64,000 nt of DNA from positions 930,001 through 994,000 of the forward strand of contig JAMJFZ010000070.1 in NCBI GenBank assembly GCA_026225945.1, read 5' to 3'. A model generated the notes under the pieces. It was not told the origin of the DNA. It worked only from the letters and a program-made list of their open reading frames with translations, and did no database searches. A program made the translations under genes and the position numbers. The stretch comes from Cricetomys ansorgei (lineage: Eukaryota > Chordata > Mammalia > Rodentia > Nesomyidae). Positions 61,201 through 64,000 of this stretch are shown in pieces (the first letter of the stretch is position 1; each line of letters begins with the position of its first letter).

Positions 61201-61850
61201 TTTGTATCCTAATACCTTTACAAATTGTAGCTGTATATCTTCTTTAAGATCTTTAGAACCTGTACAGACCCTTACCTAATCATGGAACTGGTAGATGCTT
61301 TTTACTCTTAAAACTATAGTTAGTTATCAAGCCATCAGGGATCTGAGGAAGGATAAATTATGTAATCTAGATGGTCTGTGTATCCACTACCTAGTGGTTC
61401 CCTGGGGTCCTGGAGTTCACTGGGGACAAATGTCATCTGACGTGCAGAAGTAGAACAGTATTTCATCTTCAGTTGTCATACAGAATGGAGCAGGAGCAGG
61501 CCTCTGGCTGCCCAGGTGTGAAATGTTTTTTTCCTATGGGAAGAACTAGGGGAAACTGGGTCTAACCCTGGCTAGGCAGAGTAAAGCAGCTAACCCAAAT
61601 ATGTCCACAGTTAGTGCAGAGCATGGTGGCAGGTGAGACATAGGGCAGTTTCACCAAGTGGTTAGTTTTACCACACTCCGGGTGGATTCTTCACTATAGA
61701 GCCTTGTTAACTTCTTGGAGACCTCAAGGGTTATCATTAGGAATGGCCACTGTTTATTGTGGAAAGCTTAAACATTTAAATGTCATATTCAGCAGATCTC
61801 TGGGAGATTTGAGGACCATAATCTATCTCTTGAGCATATCTGTAATCTAT
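58276..61850. other. Unrecognised, possibly retroelement-derived
   Basis: There is no conserved ORF or named repeat. It includes a purine-rich strand at ~58,605-58,670 and an imperfect tandem duplication of ~130 bp at ~61,018-61,150 and ~61,177-61,286. The duplicated landmarks are CCAATCATTT, ATACCTTTACAA and TAATCAT. The mixture of features suggests an old endogenous retroelement, but I cannot place it. Confidence 0.35.
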
Positions 61851-63300
61851 TAAGTATATCTATAAAGATATATGTAGATACACACACACACACGTATATA
61901 TATACACATATATTAATCATATATTGTTTTTTAGTTACTTGTTTTAGATTTAAATTTGAAAACACATATGGAGTTAAATGAGGCTTAATTTTGGAATTAA
62001 TTAGTATCCTGCATGACTAGAATATGTTACAAGAGACCAAATAAAACTTGTTTTTGGAATTAATTGTATCAGTACTCTGTATTATTTAAGTATGTATCTG
62101 AACATATTAAAAAATCTTAGCACTCTGCATGGTTATAGGTACATGTCTGTGTCTGAACACATTAATGAATCTTAGTTAGCACTCTGCATGATTATAAGTA
62201 TATATAATCACTTATAAATGATACTAATAGCCATTTTAATCACTATTAGTAATAATTATTAATCAATAATAATTAACTACCATATAGTATTATATAACCA
62301 ATATTATAATACGAATTAAATAACATAATGCCCTATATCAATGATTCATTAAGTATATATGTGACAGATAATGTGTCAATTATCTAGCAATTATTATATA
62401 TTAAATAGCATAGTCTTCTAAAGATTAGAATTAGGATGTCATGAAATAGGATGTTATAGAAAATATCAATTTAATTATCACCCACATAATACAATAGACA
62501 ATGTATATGGGATAGACAACCAATATAATACAATGAGTAATGTATCAATTATCCAGTATTTACTTTATACTTAAAATAGCATATAGTTTTATGAAGAACA
62601 GAATTAGGGTGTTACAGAAAATAATATCATTTTATTATCACCAATATAATACAAAAATACTCTTTATAGAGGAACTGGAAGCGTTCCCTTCACGATATAC
62701 TGTACAATTATAGAATATCAGTTTTTTATAATTCAGATTATAACCTGAATAGGAATCTATAAACTTTATTTATCAAATATACCTGTTTTTTATCATATAA
62801 TTTAATGGAAGCTTGATTACAGAATTAGTAAAAACATAAGTGGTTATAAACATATTGTTCAGGATGACCTTAAAAGTGAGAAGAGATTAATAAATGTATC
62901 ATAATATAAAACAATTTTAAAACAGTTTATAGATTTAAAATGTCTCATAGTTTTATAAATTTAAAAGTTCTTAATCTTTAAGAATATTCATTTCAACATG
63001 TACTCCTAAAATCTAAAATCTCTCAGCTGTGTTCCTGCAATATCAAAAGTAAAATCCCCTTTTACTTGAAGCAAGAAACAGCAATCACAATCTAATAAGA
63101 TCCACCATTAGTTGATTCTTACATTAAGCACATGTTGTTTCTTTAAGAATATTAATTTCAAAATTTACTCTTAAATTCTAAAATCTCTCAGTTGTGCTCC
63201 TATAATATCAAAAGTAAAATACCCTTTTATTTAAAGAGAGAAACAGCATTCACAATCGATCCAAACCATCTGTTGATTGTTACATTAAGAGCACATGGCC
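61851..63300. repeat. AT-rich segment with serial short tandem duplications
   Basis: A (CA)n/(TA)n tract at ~61,880-61,916 is followed by duplicated pairs. ACTCTGCATG-containing units are at ~62,050-62,210. Two ~140 bp units around GTATCAATTATC/GTGTCAATTATC are at ~62,361-62,510 and ~62,541-62,660. Two ~165 bp units starting TCTTTAAGAATATT are at ~62,975 and ~63,142. No ORF of interest is present. Confidence 0.65.
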
Positions 63301-64000
63301 TTTTTTTTTTTTAAGTGGCCAACCAGTTCTCCATATGAAGAGGACATTCATTAACCTTAAGGCAGATGAAGGTTAGGCTCCATTCATTTGTATATTGGAG
63401 GGCTGGGTGGAGTTCTGATAGTACAGCCTTGTGTCAATATTTTGTACAAAAGTCACTGAATATTAATATCTGGTGCGATTCAGATTTAAACAGTCAAAAA
63501 GTTAACAACAGCAGAAAAGGAGTCAACTCAGGAAGAAAGCAGATTACAGAATGCATATGTAAATTACCTAGACCCAAAGCTTGATTGTATGCTTTCTGAT
63601 CATTCCTCTACTGAAAGGGTTTAAGGAATATAAGTCTAAACTGACAAAATAGTCATAAGCAGGAACCAGGACTCCTAGAAACTCAATACCTCCCCCAGCC
63701 TCACCGCCCAAGTGCTAGCAGACATACCAAGAAGACGTTTCTCAAGAATGGCCATTAACAGCCCCCTTCCCAACCATAGGAGAATGACCATTAAGTTTTT
63801 CATCCACCTGCAGGAATTTCCTCTCCCCAGGCATCCCAGGCACCGTCCTGTCTCCAGGCCAGCTAGTCCAAAGGTCACTGACCAACTGCTCCCAGTTTCA
63901 GCACGCACAAAGTCCTAACCAATTAGTTTTGTAAGACATAGTGAAAGCATTTAAGAAATATAAAAAGACAGAGGAATTCAATACCTCCCCCAGGCCTCAT
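63301..64000. other. Unrecognised sequence with a repeat at the window edge
   Basis: TCAATACCTCCCCCAG occurs at ~63,684 and again at ~63,978, a spacing of about 294 bp, with the second copy cut by the window end. The intervening sequence is relatively G+C-rich. It may be the start of a tandem or LTR-like unit, but the second copy is too short to confirm. No gene is supported. Confidence 0.4.

Noticed and set aside
62200..62700. AT-rich tract as a replication origin or matrix-attachment region
   Set aside because: A+T richness alone is not evidence; the tract is better described by its tandem duplications.

Overview
The window reads as mammalian nuclear DNA, most likely from a muroid rodent. 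The evidence is B1 SINEs, degenerate rodent-type LINE-1 with a purine-rich 3' UTR, an MT/ORR1-like MaLR retroelement, a U6 snRNA retrocopy, long (CA)n and (TATC)n microsatellites, overall A+T richness, and no dense coding. I cannot fix species or chromosome. No complete protein-coding gene is supported. The longer open frames are shadows of repeats, and several lack a true ATG.

Layout. (1) Positions 1-39,347 hold three tandem copies of a ~15.3 kb unit: 1-14,358 (starts mid-unit, 1.7 kb internal deletion), 14,359-29,694 (0.78 kb internal deletion) and 29,695-39,347 (truncated). Each complete unit holds, in order: the end of a satellite block, ~1.6 kb containing an L1 3' tail, a (CA)n microsatellite, ~4.7-5.5 kb of old internally duplicated non-coding modules, a ~1.7 kb dead L1 ORF2 fragment, a ~0.54 kb junction module, a ~4.4 kb satellite block, a ~1.27 kb spacer, and a second ~1.1 kb satellite block. 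(2) 38.8-47.2 kb and 49.6-52.15 kb carry a much older, diverged tandem array of ~3.0-3.4 kb modules. It begins with the same junction module that leads into the satellite in copies 1 and 2. It is interrupted at 47.2-49.6 kb by unrecognised DNA, a U6 pseudogene, B1s, an L1 fragment and an inverted segment. (3) 52.15-54.15 kb is apparently unique sequence ending in a CpG island. The island has a minus-strand ATG in excellent Kozak/YY1 context followed by a plausible splice donor, so it may be a first exon. (4) 54.2-58.3 kb is nested retroelements: L1 3' end, B1, a MaLR whose 3' LTR is split by another LTR-like insert, and a further LTR-like block. (5) 58.3-64 kb is unrecognised, A+T-rich, retroelement-like DNA with several short internal tandem duplications.

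The most notable structure is the satellite at ~8.0-12.4, 13.65-14.73, 23.3-27.7 and 28.99-30.07 kb. It is built from ~22-bp monomers centred on TGATGTCA, organised as an ~11-monomer (~240 bp) higher-order repeat and carried inside a third tandem level, the ~15.3 kb unit. I do not recognise it as a named rodent satellite. No functional pathway can be assigned; the window's story is structural (satellite growth, segmental duplication, retroelement decay) beside one possible gene promoter.
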